From contig MU657164.1 of assembly GCA_026770575.1 (NCBI GenBank), positions 672,927-692,216 of the forward strand: DNA of 19,290 bases, in the 5' to 3' direction. Shown piece by piece: positions 1 to 9,080 of this stretch. Each line of letters opens with the position of its first letter. The first letter of the stretch is position 1. Made by a program: the position numbers and the translations under genes. The DNA is from Pelagophyceae sp. CCMP2097. Lineage: Eukaryota; Sar; Pelagophyceae. The notes beneath the pieces are model-generated. The model ran no database searches and was not told the origin of the DNA. It saw only the letters and a program-made list of their open reading frames with translations.

Positions 1-112
1 AAAACTCGGTCGGAGGGGGGTCGTATCGCCAAGTCGGTCGGTCGGTCGGTCGGTACTGCTGGGTCGGGCCGGAGGGCCGGAGGGACGTGAATAGTTGAAA
101 TTTACGCTCAAA
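1..112. repeat. TCGG tetranucleotide run and GGCCGGAGG duplication
   Basis: Five perfect TCGG units lie at 34-54, followed by a short GGGCCGGA duplication near 65-82. No coding signal is visible. It resembles the GC-rich simple-sequence DNA found further into the window. Confidence 0.7.
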
Positions 113-685
113 TCACCGACTTCCTCGGTGCCTGGGGCCACCGCTACGGCCGGGCTTTGGCGGGGCAATGCCGCGGACGGCGTCGGTCGCCGCCTTGGCG
201 CCTGCTGCGGCTGCACGCGGCAGGGGGACACGACGTTGGACCGTGTGGTCGGCGCTCGAGCGGATGCTGTCTTTGGCCGGGCGCACTGCCGCGCGCCGTT
301 TGCGGGCGGGCGACTCGGCTCGGCGCGGTGCGTGGACGTCTCGCATGGCCGTGTCCTCGGTCAGCGCGCCACCGTCTATGGGCGCACGCAAGAGCACCGT
401 CTCCGCGGCGCGCAGCGGTACCAGGCCCTCTGCCGCGCGCTTCTGGTCGAGCAGCGTGCCGTCCTCAATGCTGCCCAGCGCCTTGAGCGCAGCAAGGAGG
501 ACACCTCCTGGGATTTGGTCCTCCGAGTGACACAGCTCCAGCAGCGCGCGGACGACCGGCAACGCCGACGGCCGCAGGTGGAAGACTTTCGCCACGTCCT
601 GAATCGTGCAATAGAATGAGTTCAGGGCCATATCGATGGCGTCCTTGAGGTCCGCCTGCGGTGCGCAGGATTCAAGGGAGAACAT
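113..685 (-). CDS. hypothetical helical protein (possibly spliced)
   Basis: This frame opens with ATG at 685-683, ends with TGA at 115-113 and would encode 190 residues. I do not recognise the family. The first 100 or so residues look like real protein: alternating hydrophobic and charged helices, including the stretch FHLRPSALPVVRALLELC, with codons mostly ending in G or C. The last 70 residues are Arg/Ala/Pro-rich and look less convincing. A GTGCGC donor-like site at 387-382, of the type used by the FtsH gene in this window, could end the exon there. A GCAG/GCG site close after the ATG could instead be an acceptor, making this an internal exon of a longer minus-strand gene. The frame stays open upstream to 1312, but that part looks non-coding and I left it out. 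Function unknown. Confidence 0.4.
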   Translation of the reverse strand: MFSLESCAPQADLKDAIDMALNSFYCTIQDVAKVFHLRPSALPVVRALLELCHSEDQIPGGVLLAALKALGSIEDGTLLDQKRAAEGLVPLRAAETVLLRAPIDGGALTEDTAMRDVHAPRRAESPARKRRAAVRPAKDSIRSSADHTVQRRVPLPRAAAAGAKAATDAVRGIAPPKPGRSGGPRHRGSR

Positions 686-1747
686 GGTATGGGTCCGCAT
701 AGACCCGCGAGGAGGCCCGGTGGACCATTTAGGGGCCTCGAGATTCGTTTTCAAAGTTGCGACGCAGCGGCCTGCTGGAAGGATGCCTGCCCGCAACTCC
801 CTGGGACGTTGGATTCTACGATTCATGCCATATGGGCTCACGAGTGCGAGAGGGCCCTGTTCCAGTCTTCCCCGCGTCTTTGCAAAGCCCGAAAGGACGG
901 GCCCTTGCAAGGCAGAGACGGATTCGGGTTTGAAACCCGCGGGTCGCCGGGTTTGCCGGATTCTGAGCGTTTCAAGTTTTGGTCGACCCGTCTTTGAGTG
1001 CGTCTGGTCGTGGCACAAACCCGAACCCGCGCGGGCACGCCGGGTGGCAAACCGCCCGGCAAACCCCATGGGACCCCCTGGGGCTACCGATCCGAAAGCA
1101 CCGTCCCTGCTCCTGCGGCACCTCCCCGGGACCGCGCCAACGCCAGCCGCCCGAGCCGCGCCGTCGCTGAGTCGTCCGCCAAGTGCCTCACGTCGAAGGA
1201 CGAGGGACCAGCGCAAAGGTGCACACAATCGCCCCCGCGAGACGCCTTGCGCCCCCGACGCACTCGCGACTCCGCCCGGCGCGTGTCGGCGGTCGCGGGG
1301 CCCGGGCGACACGAGCGCTGGACACGAGCGCTAGCGCTGGGGCCTTTTCATGAAGGGACCTGTTCATGAAGGGACCTGCAAAAGCCCGCTGGCCGAGCAT
1401 GAACGCGCAGAGGTCGGCCTTTCCCTCGCCACAGAGGCCCCTCGCGCAAGCACTTGGCGCAGGGGCCGCGCCGCCGGGAAAAGTGGTTTATCCGGCGTCG
1501 GGAAGCGAAGTCTATTCTGTTTTCAAGGGTCTTCTGCGTTATAGAAACTCGTCGTCTGCGGGGGACTCGGCTGCAACTCGTAGTCTGTTTCGGCGGGCAG
1601 CGTCGTCTGCGGGGCAGTCGCGGGGCGGTCAATGTCGTGGGCCTTTATCAATGTCGGTCGTTTGTCAATGTCGTGCAAGGTGTCGGTCATTCTGAGGATG
1701 CGTGGCCTCACTCGGCCAAGACGCCGTCCTCCGAGTCGCACGCCGGG
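686..1747. other. repeat-rich GC-rich DNA, no supported gene
   Basis: No convincing gene is visible. There are two local tandem duplications: GACACGAGCGCTG at 1308-1332 and TTCATGAAGGGACCTG at 1347-1378. A cluster of three TCAATGTCG motifs lies at about 1629-1675. Open frames occur on both strands but have Arg/Pro-rich content typical of chance frames in GC-rich DNA. On the minus strand this could be a spacer or a long intron between the coding pieces on either side. Confidence 0.5.
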
Positions 1748-2113
1748 TCAAAGTCGCCTGTTTGAAACGTCAGCGGGGGTACAGTCGGCTAAGAAGGCGT
1801 CTTGGAGTTTGCAAAGAAAAAAAGGCGCGAGAGAGGCGGACGTACGTTTCTCAGAGTACCCAAACTGCTTCGCAATGTCTGCCGCGCGGGCGTCGAGGCC
1901 CGGTGGCTTCTGCGCGTCCGAAACGGCACGCGTGGAAGCGGCCAGGCCCTCTAGCGGGAGTGTCGTTTGAGAGACGTGAGACTTTTCAAAGGCTACAAAC
2001 AGGTGCACCAATTCAGACGTCTCCCCAAACGACTCTTTGACAGCCGATTTCAGCACCGCCACCGCCGTCGAATCCGCCGCAATGGAAGCGGAAGACGTCG
2101 TCGATGCCTTGGC
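1748..2113 (-). CDS. minus-strand exon(s) of an unidentified gene, C-terminal end
   Basis: The exon begins right after an AATAG acceptor (2118-2114) followed by G, the same TAG/G pattern as the FtsH introns. It reads in phase 0 for about 89 codons, through ESFGETSELVHLFVAFEKSH and a Leu/Ala-rich helical part. A GTACGT donor at 1845-1840 and a TTAG acceptor at 1792-1789 would remove a 57-nt intron with a pyrimidine-rich tract. That intron length is a multiple of three and holds no stop, so the frame reaches TGA at 1750-1748 either way. There is no ATG at its start, so it should be an internal or terminal exon. The donor at 3644 (phase 0) is compatible in phase and could join to it across about 1.5 kb. 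Domain not recognised. Confidence 0.45.
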   Translation of the reverse strand, partial: AKASTTSSASIAADSTAVAVLKSAVKESFGETSELVHLFVAFEKSHVSQTTLPLEGLAASTRAVSDAQKPPGLDARAADIAKQFGYSEKRTSASLAPFFLCKLQDAFLADCTPADVSNRRL

Positions 2114-3644
2114 CTATTGGTGCTGCGGTCGGCCGTGGCTGCCGTCGGACATTTCCCAAGAATTCGAGAGACAAGTTCCGCGCAAACGCATCCCGCCGGT
2201 TGCATCCCATTAAGGCGGACCCATACGCGCCCATTCATCCTCCGGCGGGGCTTTGCGGAACGCGCGCGTCCTGGCCTCGCACGGCCCGTAAGCCTCGTGC
2301 ACACAAGGGGTCTTGGAACGGCCCGTCCAGAGGTGCACCCGTGCACGGGCCCTTTCCGAGTGCAGGGAACCGTGAGACGGTGCTTCAAGGCCCGCCCAAA
2401 GGACCATGTGCCGTTGAAGAGGCCAGCTGCCAAGGGCTGCGGGCCTTGCAAAGACCGTACGAGGTTTCTTCTGAGGCAGCTGCACGGGCCTGTGGCGAGT
2501 AAGGATTTCCCGTAGTATCGTTTCAAATCCTCTCAAATGTCGTTTGCCAATGTCGTCGCGATGTCGAAAATTTCACCACAAAAGTCGTCGGAAAAGCCGG
2601 CCGCAAAAGCCGCAAAAGCCGCAAATGTCGTCGGAATCTCCCTTAAAGTCCCCTGATGACGGATTAACCCCCGAGTTAAAATTCTGATGCCTTGGTTTGA
2701 GGCTCCAGAGCGGCCCATGTCGGCCGTCTATCGTCATATTCACTTCAATTGTCGTCGGAAAGATCCCCCTCTTGGAAACACTTCAAATGTCGAAAAAATA
2801 TATCTAATCCTACGGGAAATCCTTAGTGGCGAGAGTATGGCGCGTTTCCAAAGGAGCCTGCTCCGGCCTTTTGCCCATCGCTTTCAGAAACCTTTGCAAG
2901 AGGCCACGGCCCGTCCAAGGGGCCTTTCACGACATCGTCGAGCCGTGCACTTTTCGACGGCTGAAGGGAAAAGGGCCCTTACCGAGGGGCATTCAATGTT
3001 GCAAGAGGCCTTGCCCCTGCCTTGCAAGGGGCCGTACGAGGGACCGTGCACGGGGCCGTACGAGGGGCACGGGCCCGTGCAAGGAGCCAGGTCAAGGAGC
3101 CAGGTCAAGGAGCTCTGTGAGGTCCCGGCCGAGGGGCCTCGTAAGAGCCTCGGCCCCTCGCTGCTCTAAACGCCTCGTCGAGCCCCCGGTTCGACCACGA
3201 CGGGGATTTCCAGGGGGGCCTCTCCCGTGCACATGGCCTTGCAGGGAACCGTACAGGAAGGGTTGCCTCGGGCCCGCGCGAGGAGCCTTGCGAGGGCCTT
3301 GCAAGGGGCCGCCCAGAAGGGGTCTTGGAAGGGACCGCCCTCTTCAGGGCAAGAGGCCTCGTGCGAGGGGCCGTTGCAGGGCACCTCAAGGACTTGCAGG
3401 GGCCATAAGAGGGGGGCGCATGAGAGACCCGCCCTCCGACCGCCCGAGAAGCCGTCACACAGACCGTCAAAGGGCCCGAACAGAGGCCCCTTGCGAGGGA
3501 ATTGTCAAGGCCCGTGTGAGGAGTCTTTTCAAAAGGGCCACGGAGCCTTTTCAAAAGAGCCAGCATCCCGTACGGCACGAGCCCGTATGGGATGCATCCC
3601 AGAACCCAACGTCCCGTGCGGCGCGGCTTCCAAATTCGACGCAC
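2114..3644. repeat. palindrome-rich repeat DNA, possible long intron
   Basis: No convincing gene is visible. About 2280-3560 holds many variants of an AGGGGCC core next to short palindromes such as CCTTGCAAGG, CCGTGCACGG and CCGTACGAGG. A 13-bp unit CAAGGAGCCAGGT is tandemly repeated at 3080-3113. Several AATGTCG or AAATGTCG motifs lie between 2533 and 2795. A 43-codon plus-strand frame at 2082-2213 is too short to accept. Its boundaries match a donor at 3644 and an acceptor at 2114 on the minus strand, so it could be one expanded intron. Confidence 0.5.
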
Positions 3645-4570
3645 CAAATTCCGCCGCAGCTTCTCCTCCAGCGCCTCCAGCTGTTCCGCCGCGACGCCGT
3701 CCGAGTCCTCGAACCAGCCGTGGAACGAATCTGGGACCTAAGACCGCGATGGATCGAAAGCGTGAAGCGTGGAAAAGCCTCGCGCGTGGAAATCTTGCAC
3801 GTGGACAAACGGCGGCGTAGACGGCAAGAAGGGTATGCAGGCGCGCCACCCACACTCAAGGGCCTCGCCGCGCCTCCTTTTCTCCCCCGCCTCCCGCCTT
3901 TCAAGTTTGCCGTGTCGACTCTGGTAGAAACGGCCGCGCCGGCGTCGCGGCACTCGGCGGTGCGGCGAAAGGCCCTGTCAGACCGTCGAAAGGCGTCCTG
4001 CCGCTGCGACGCCATATTCACCTTGAGGCCCTCGACCTTGGCGGCGTAGTGCGCCGCGTCGGCGCTAGAAAGCTTGTCGGCTTTTAGGTCGCGCGAGCGT
4101 TCGAGCCGCGCGCGAGTGTATTTCTCTCGACGATGAACCACGTCCTTCTCCGCTTCGACTCGCGTCCACGTCCTCCCCCCCGTCGGGGGCGGGTGTTTTC
4201 AAGTTGGCGGACGCTGTTAGAACCGCCTCGCCTCGCGCTGCTGGGTCACGGTGTGCCTCACCTCCACAAGTCTTTTCGCATACGCCCTCGTCGCGTCCAC
4301 CAGGACCGTCGCCGCAGAGTGCACAGAGTCCGTCGCCGCCGCAGCGTCCGCCTAGGGAGCCTTGGGAAAAGCCGAAGTTTGGTGGAAACGTATCGGAACC
4401 CCGTCTCGAAAACGTACTTGGAAAATGTACTGCTCCAACGCTTCTTCGGCTTGCGGCGCCAGCCTCGTCATCGCCGCTCTCAAAGCGTTGCCGCTCCTCT
4501 CCAGCGCGTCCATCTTCCGCGCGCGTTCGACCAAAGCCGTGCCGAAGCGTTTCACAGAGTGTTCGTGCGC
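3645..4570 (-). CDS. spliced coiled-coil protein, BAR-domain-like (partial)
   Basis: Five exons can be joined in frame: 4570-4418, 4351-4224, 4172-4022, 3920-3801 and 3737-3645, giving 215 residues with no stop. Three acceptors are TAG/G (before 4570, 4351 and 3737). Donors include GTACGT, GTGCAA and GTGCGT. Introns are 66, 51, 101 and 63 nt, the same size class as in FtsH. The product is a long amphipathic helix set beginning with a block around LVERARKMDALERSG, then an Ala-rich helix, then HRREKYTRARLERSR, and ending in an acidic helix EQLEALEEKLRRNL. The charged helices with an R..KY..A pattern resemble BAR domains, which bind and curve membranes, but this is an analogy and not a proven assignment. 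The 4223/4172 and 4021/3920 junctions are the least certain, because their acceptors are GAG and CAG. The first exon has an acceptor and the last a GTGCGT donor, so both ends are missing. Confidence 0.5.
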
Positions 4571-4651
4571 CTATTTGTGTGTGAATGTGACTCTTTCGCG
4601 CGTTGAGGTACATATTTTGCGTGTCACCGCAAAACGCGGCCACACTGCGGG

Positions 4652-4788
4652 TCATCGAAGTCCATCCAACGACGGGTCCTTCGAGGCGCGGGCAAGCTCT
4701 GGGGCCGTCAAAAAGGGCCGTTTGTCGATGAGGGCCGCCGAAAGCAGCCACCTCTGCAGGCGCCTCTGCAGCCGTCTTGAGAAGAGGT
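4652..4788 (-). CDS. possible upstream exon, PX-domain-end-like
   Basis: After a possible CGTAG acceptor (4793-4789) the frame reads FSRRLQRRLQRWL, then a segment containing KRPFLTAPELARAS, and stops at TGA 4654-4652. The order of an Arg-rich helix, a short turn with P.L and a further short helix is how many PX (phosphoinositide-binding) domains end. PX followed by BAR is the sorting nexin architecture, which would fit the gene just downstream. However, no donor before the stop joins in phase to the 4570 exon, so there is a missing exon, a frameshift, or no real exon here. Upstream the sequence runs straight into the minisatellite. Confidence 0.25.
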
Positions 4789-4984
4789 CTACGGTCTCGA
4801 GACGGGCTGTCTCTGGGTCCGCTCTCCGTCTCTGTATTCGGGCCTGTCTATAGGATCTGACCAAAGACGGCTGCAGACGAGACCTTTGCGGCGTCGCCGG
4901 TGCGAGTTTCCGGCCCTGGGACCTGCAAAACGGCCTGCGGGCCCGGTCGACGCGGGGCGAAACGAAAGGGGTGACGTGGACAAC

Positions 4985-6540
4985 CCCCTTGAAATCCGTC
5001 TCCAGGACCGTCTCGGTATTTGGGGCCGTACCCGGGACCGCCTCCGGGGCCGCCTCCGGGACCGCCTCCGGGACCGTATACGGACCGAAAATGACTCTGA
5101 GCCCGTCTCCGGGTCCGTCGACCCGGAGGCGGACCGTCCGACGGACCGTCCGACGGGCCGTCTCTGGACCGCCTCCGGGACGGACCGCCTCCGGGACGGA
5201 CCGCCTCCAGGCCGCAGAGGAACCGGGACCGCCTCCAGGACCGTATACGGGCGCGGAGGGACCGTCTCAGTCGTTGGGCCCGTATACGGACCGACAATGG
5301 CCCGAGCCCGTCTCCCGGACAATCGACGGACCACAGAGGGGCCGCCTCCGGACCGTCGACGGGCCGCAGAGGGGCCGTCTCCAGAACCGTCTCCAGGACC
5401 ATCGAGGGACCGTCTCCGGGACCGTCTCCGGCCCCGTCTCCGGGACCGTCAATGGCAGGACCGTCTCCGGGCCCGTCTATGGAACCGTCGACGGGACCGT
5501 CGACGGCCGCAGAGGAACCGTCTCAGGGGCCATCTGTGTAGAGTCTCCGGGGGCAAACCGTTGAGGGACCGGGGTCGTCTCCGGGACCGTATATAGCGAT
5601 AAACCGTCTCCAGGACCTTACAAGGGTAAACCCATCTCTGGGACCGTCGAGGGACTGTCGCCGAGGCCGTCTTCGAGGCCGTCTCCGGGACCGTCTCCGA
5701 AATTTTCGAAAGGGGCCGTCTCCGGAACTGCCTCTGGGCCCGTAGAAGGGCCGTCTCCGGAACCGCCTCCGGACTGTCGACGGGACCCTCTCTGGGACCG
5801 TGCAGCGGCTACGAACCGTGCCGTCTCCAGACCCTCGACGGACCGTCTCTAGACCATTTCGATGGGACTGGCTCCGGGATCGACTCCGGGACCGTATACG
5901 GAGCGACGATGACCCGTCTTTCGAGCCCGTGACCGTCGGCAGACCGTCTCCGGACCGTCGACAGACCGTCTCCGGGACCGCCCCCAGGGCCGTATTTGGG
6001 GCCGCGTCTCCCGCCCCGTCTCCGGGACCGTATATGGCAGGACAGTCCCCGGGCCAATCTCCGGGCCCGTCGAGTGTATGCCTTTTCGTCAACCGGCGCC
6101 GATCGACGCGGCGAGGCATGGCAGGCAGCGGAGGCGGACCTCTGCCAGCGGGGGGGGGCACGCAGAGGGCCCGTCGAAAGGGCCCGTCTCTGGGACCGTC
6201 TCCGGGACCGTCTCTGCGGCCTTCTCTGGGCTCGTCTCTGTACCCGTCTCTGTGCCCGTCTCTGGACCCATCCCTGGAACCGTCGACGGACTGTCTCCAA
6301 GGCCGTCTTTTTGGGGCCGTCTTCGGGGCCGTCTCTGGAGCCGTCTCCGGGCCCGTCTCCCCGACCGTCTCCCAGATCGTCTCCGGGCCTGTCTCCGGAC
6401 CGCATCGGACCGTCTTCGGGCCCGTCTCCAGGCTCGCTCCCGGGTCCATCTCTGCATGACGCCTCGTCTCAGGACTGCAAAGAGAAACTGTCTCCGAACC
6501 CTTCTTTTTGAACCCGTCTCCGACCCGTCTCCGGGACCGC
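4985..6540. repeat. 12-bp degenerate minisatellite (GGGACCGTCTCC)
   Basis: The stretch is built from a 12-bp unit, GGGACCGTCTCC and close variants (GCCTCC, GTCGAC and GTCTCT in place of GTCTCC), repeated on the order of a hundred times. A short unique patch interrupts it at about 6078-6180. Because 12 is a multiple of three and the unit lacks stop codons in any frame, long open frames appear in all six frames. They would encode four-residue periodicities such as GPSP or TVSG on plus and GDGP or RRSR on minus. I regard these frames as a by-product of the repeat. It may lie in an intron or between genes. Confidence 0.85.
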
Positions 6541-7075
6541 CTCCCGTCCGATTTGCGATTCCGCCCAAGATCAAAAGCGACGGCCGACGGCCCCCGGCCG
6601 CGCCCGGCGCGTTTGCGCCTTTGGGCGCGGGCGGGGGGGAATTCGCTGGGAAGGCCCCCCTTGGCAAATTCGACGGCGCGCGGCCGCAAACTCTTTCGCA
6701 CCGCCGCCGCAGCGCCCAGCGGCCCCTCGGTGGGGGGCGCCCCTCTCCGCCATCCGCGCTCTCGGGGCCCGAGGGCCTCTGAGGGCGGTTGAAGCTTCGG
6801 GTGCGCGGTTCGAGTGCGCGGCGCAACGTTGGACGCCGCTTTTGTACTTTCACGAGCTTGATCGCCTCCTCAAAGTCGTCGTCCACCGCTTCGGGCGCGT
6901 CGAGGCAGATCTGGAGGCGGAGGCAACGGGTGTAGTGGGTTTCTTTGGGGGAACAGGCTGTTGGTGAGAAAGCCGTCGCGGTAAAGGCATTTGACGGTGA
7001 CCCCGGTGAGTCCTCCACCTTCGTCGCCTCCACCGGCGCCGCGGGCGACACGGGAGACGCCTCGACCGCGGACAT
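6541..7075 (-). CDS. weak hypothetical ORF start, minus strand
   Basis: A minus frame opens with ATG at 7075-7073. It starts with an Ala/Ser/Pro-rich stretch and reaches a more protein-like block containing YTRCLRLQICLDAPEA and an acidic DDDFEEAIKLVKVQ helix near residues 48-80. It then becomes Arg/Pro-rich and runs into the minisatellite, where the frame closes at 6089. I annotate only the part outside the repeat. It may be the 5' exon of a gene whose intron holds the minisatellite, possibly the gene with exons below 4800, but no splice junction proves that. A competing frame starts at 7194 and overlaps it. Confidence 0.25.
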
Positions 7076-7449
7076 GCTCGCGCGGCGGGGCGGGGAGCGG
7101 AGCGCGACGCGGCGGACAAGATTTTTCGAAGCTTCTCCGAGTCGTTCGAGTTCTCGAAGAACAACTTGCGATGAAAAATTAGAGACAAATGCACATCAGT
7201 GGCTCAACAAGTCTCATTAAAATCACGAGATCTCAATAGTGCCTATCGCAAAAACGTCGACCACATCAGTGAGACGCTGCCAGTGAGTCCACAACAGTCA
7301 GCGTCTGAGAATGGAGGATCATATCAGTGCTGCACGTCATCACATTGGTGGTGCACGTGTCCACATTCGTGGCGACCGAGTCTTCCCTGGGACCACATCG
7401 ATCGGCGTGCTCTCACAGGCCTGAGACAGTGAGAGCACGGCCTCATATC

Positions 7450-8844
7450 ATGTACGACGACGCGTTCCAGGCCTCGTGCGGCAAGTACCCCTCGTCGGAG
7501 GAGGGCGAGGGCGGTAGCGACAACGACGTGCCGCAGTCGCGCGAGAGGAAGGTCCACAAGAAGCAGGAGGGCAATGAGCTCGTCAAGTTACAGAACGAGG
7601 AGCAGGGCGCACAAAGCCGGGCGCGACGCGCGTCATGCTCTTTCAGAATGCCATAGAGCTCAAACAGTTGCGTTGCCTGTCGCGCAAGGCGCGCGCCGCC
7701 GCTGGCGAGGTGAACCCACACGCTTCCAGAGTGCCATTGCCGGCGAAGGGGCCGCCTGCCGGGTCGCCGCCGGGCGACGGCGACGACGCGCAGTCGCCGC
7801 CGTCTCGAGGGCGACGTGCCGCCGCGGCGCGAGGGCGACGAGGGCGACGCGTTGTCGTCGCGGCGCGAGGGCGACGACATGCGGCCGCCGGGGCGCAAAG
7901 GCGACGACGCGCGGCCGCCGCCGTTTGAGGGCGAGGGCGTGCTGCCGCCGCGGCCCGAGGGCGAGGGCGCGCGCCTCAAGCCCGGGGACTTCTGGGTCGA
8001 TTGGCGCGACGACCCCGACTCGTCGCAGACGGGCCCAGACGTGAGTGCGCCGCGGCTGATGGGGAAAGCGCCGGCGACGCCGCCGCGCAGAGCGACGACG
8101 TCGAGCGCTGGCTGCGCCACCGACGTTGGGTGCCAGTACTCGACGCACGGGGGCGGCGCCACACCCGCCGACGCCGTTTTTCTCACCAAGGACATCCTGG
8201 ACATGATCGAGCGCCTGGAGGCCGAGCTTTGGATCTCGCCGTCGTCGGGCTGGTGCGGCTTCGACAGTTTGGCCGCCATGTACAACGAAATCTTCGGCCC
8301 CGACGACGCGTGAACGGCTGGGGACGTGCGCGCGCAGATAGGGCAACTTTACGTTAAGCACGTCGACTCGCTGCTTGCTTTCGAGTCGAAGTACCGGCTG
8401 CTCCCGCAGGGCCGGCCTCGGCGGGTAGCCGAGCATGAGCTGCGCCGCCGCGGCGACATGCACAAGAAGTCGTTCGTCCAGACGGGCACGCTCTCGCCGG
8501 CGTTCTGGCTCAACGCCACGGACATTAAAAGCTTCGCCCTCGAGTTCGGCCTCAACATCTTCGTGGTCTTCACTGAAGAGACGCGCGTCGTCGCCGGCGA
8601 GAGCGTCGAGAAGGTCACCGTGTTGAAATACCTGAGCACCGCCTCGCCGCCGGGGCTCATCTCCATCGACCTCGAGAAGATGGGCATGGCCGGCTTCGCA
8701 AGGGGCGAGGCCGTCGTTGGTGAAGACGACATCGTCCTCATCTACAACGGCGCGCACTACAACGCCCTGTCGTGGGACCGAGCGGACGAAGACGGCGAGG
8801 GGCACGATGAGGCCCACTTTAACGGCGATTTCGCCGACGAGTAG
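7450..8844 (+). pseudogene. OTU-like cysteine protease, broken reading frame
   Basis: Reading starts at ATG 7450 with an acidic N-terminus. It leaves frame near 7635-7655 and returns near 7800-7815. A low-complexity part rich in RREGDD/PPxEGE follows, then the catalytic region. A Cys codon at 8254-8256 lies in SGWCGFDSLAAMYN and a His codon at 8755-8757 in YNGAHYNAL. The core between them contains a W..A.DI..FA.E.G.NIFVVF strand pattern. Cys with WCGF-type context, the I.V.F strand and HYN are the hallmarks of OTU-family proteases, which cleave ubiquitin. An in-frame TGA at 8311-8313 separates Cys and His; the frame after it stays open to TAG 8842-8844. No intron fits the breaks, so I call it a decayed gene carried by the surrounding element. 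Sequencing error or stop readthrough remain possible. Confidence 0.6.
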
Positions 8845-9080
8845 GAGCCTCAGCCATGCGGGCCCGCGCAGGGCGCTGCGGCGGCGCTAGACGACCGCCA
8901 TCATCGCTGGCAGCGGGGTCGCCGCTGCCTCGCTCGCTCGCAGATCCTCAAGGGCATCCGCCGCGCTGCCATCTTCGCCGCGCCCCCTCCGTCGACGCAA
9001 CCTTAACCCATCTGTTCCTAAGCCTATCCGCCGTCGACGAATCACTCTTCCGCCGCTGACGCAAGGGACTCAATCCTCCC
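8845..9080 (+). other. region between OTU-like gene and right motif array
   Basis: No supported gene. A short frame here, containing RSQILKGIRRAAIFAAPPPS and ending at about 9006, is in a different frame from the OTU-like gene. It could be a remnant of a further element gene, but it is too short to call. Confidence 0.3.

Noticed and set aside
686..1312. Upstream extension of the 113-685 ORF to 399 residues
   Set aside because: Composition is Arg/Pro/Gly-rich without helix or codon pattern, and a good ATG begins the protein-like part at 685.
2082..2213. 43-codon plus-strand ORF (MEAEDVVDALAYW...)
   Set aside because: Short, has no neighbouring splice sites in support, and overlaps the acceptor and start of a better-supported minus exon.
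5523..6701. 392-residue minus ORF and long plus ORFs across the satellite
   Set aside because: They consist of the 12-bp unit translated in different frames; all six frames are open, so length is not evidence of coding.
8041..8090. GTGAGT...CAG intron inside the OTU-like gene
   Set aside because: Splicing it would put the WCGF catalytic Cys out of frame; the unspliced frame is the one carrying OTU motifs.
7660..8817. 385-residue minus ORF opposite the OTU-like gene
   Set aside because: It is antisense to a region with OTU catalytic motifs and is Arg/Ala-rich, as expected for the complement of GC-rich coding DNA.
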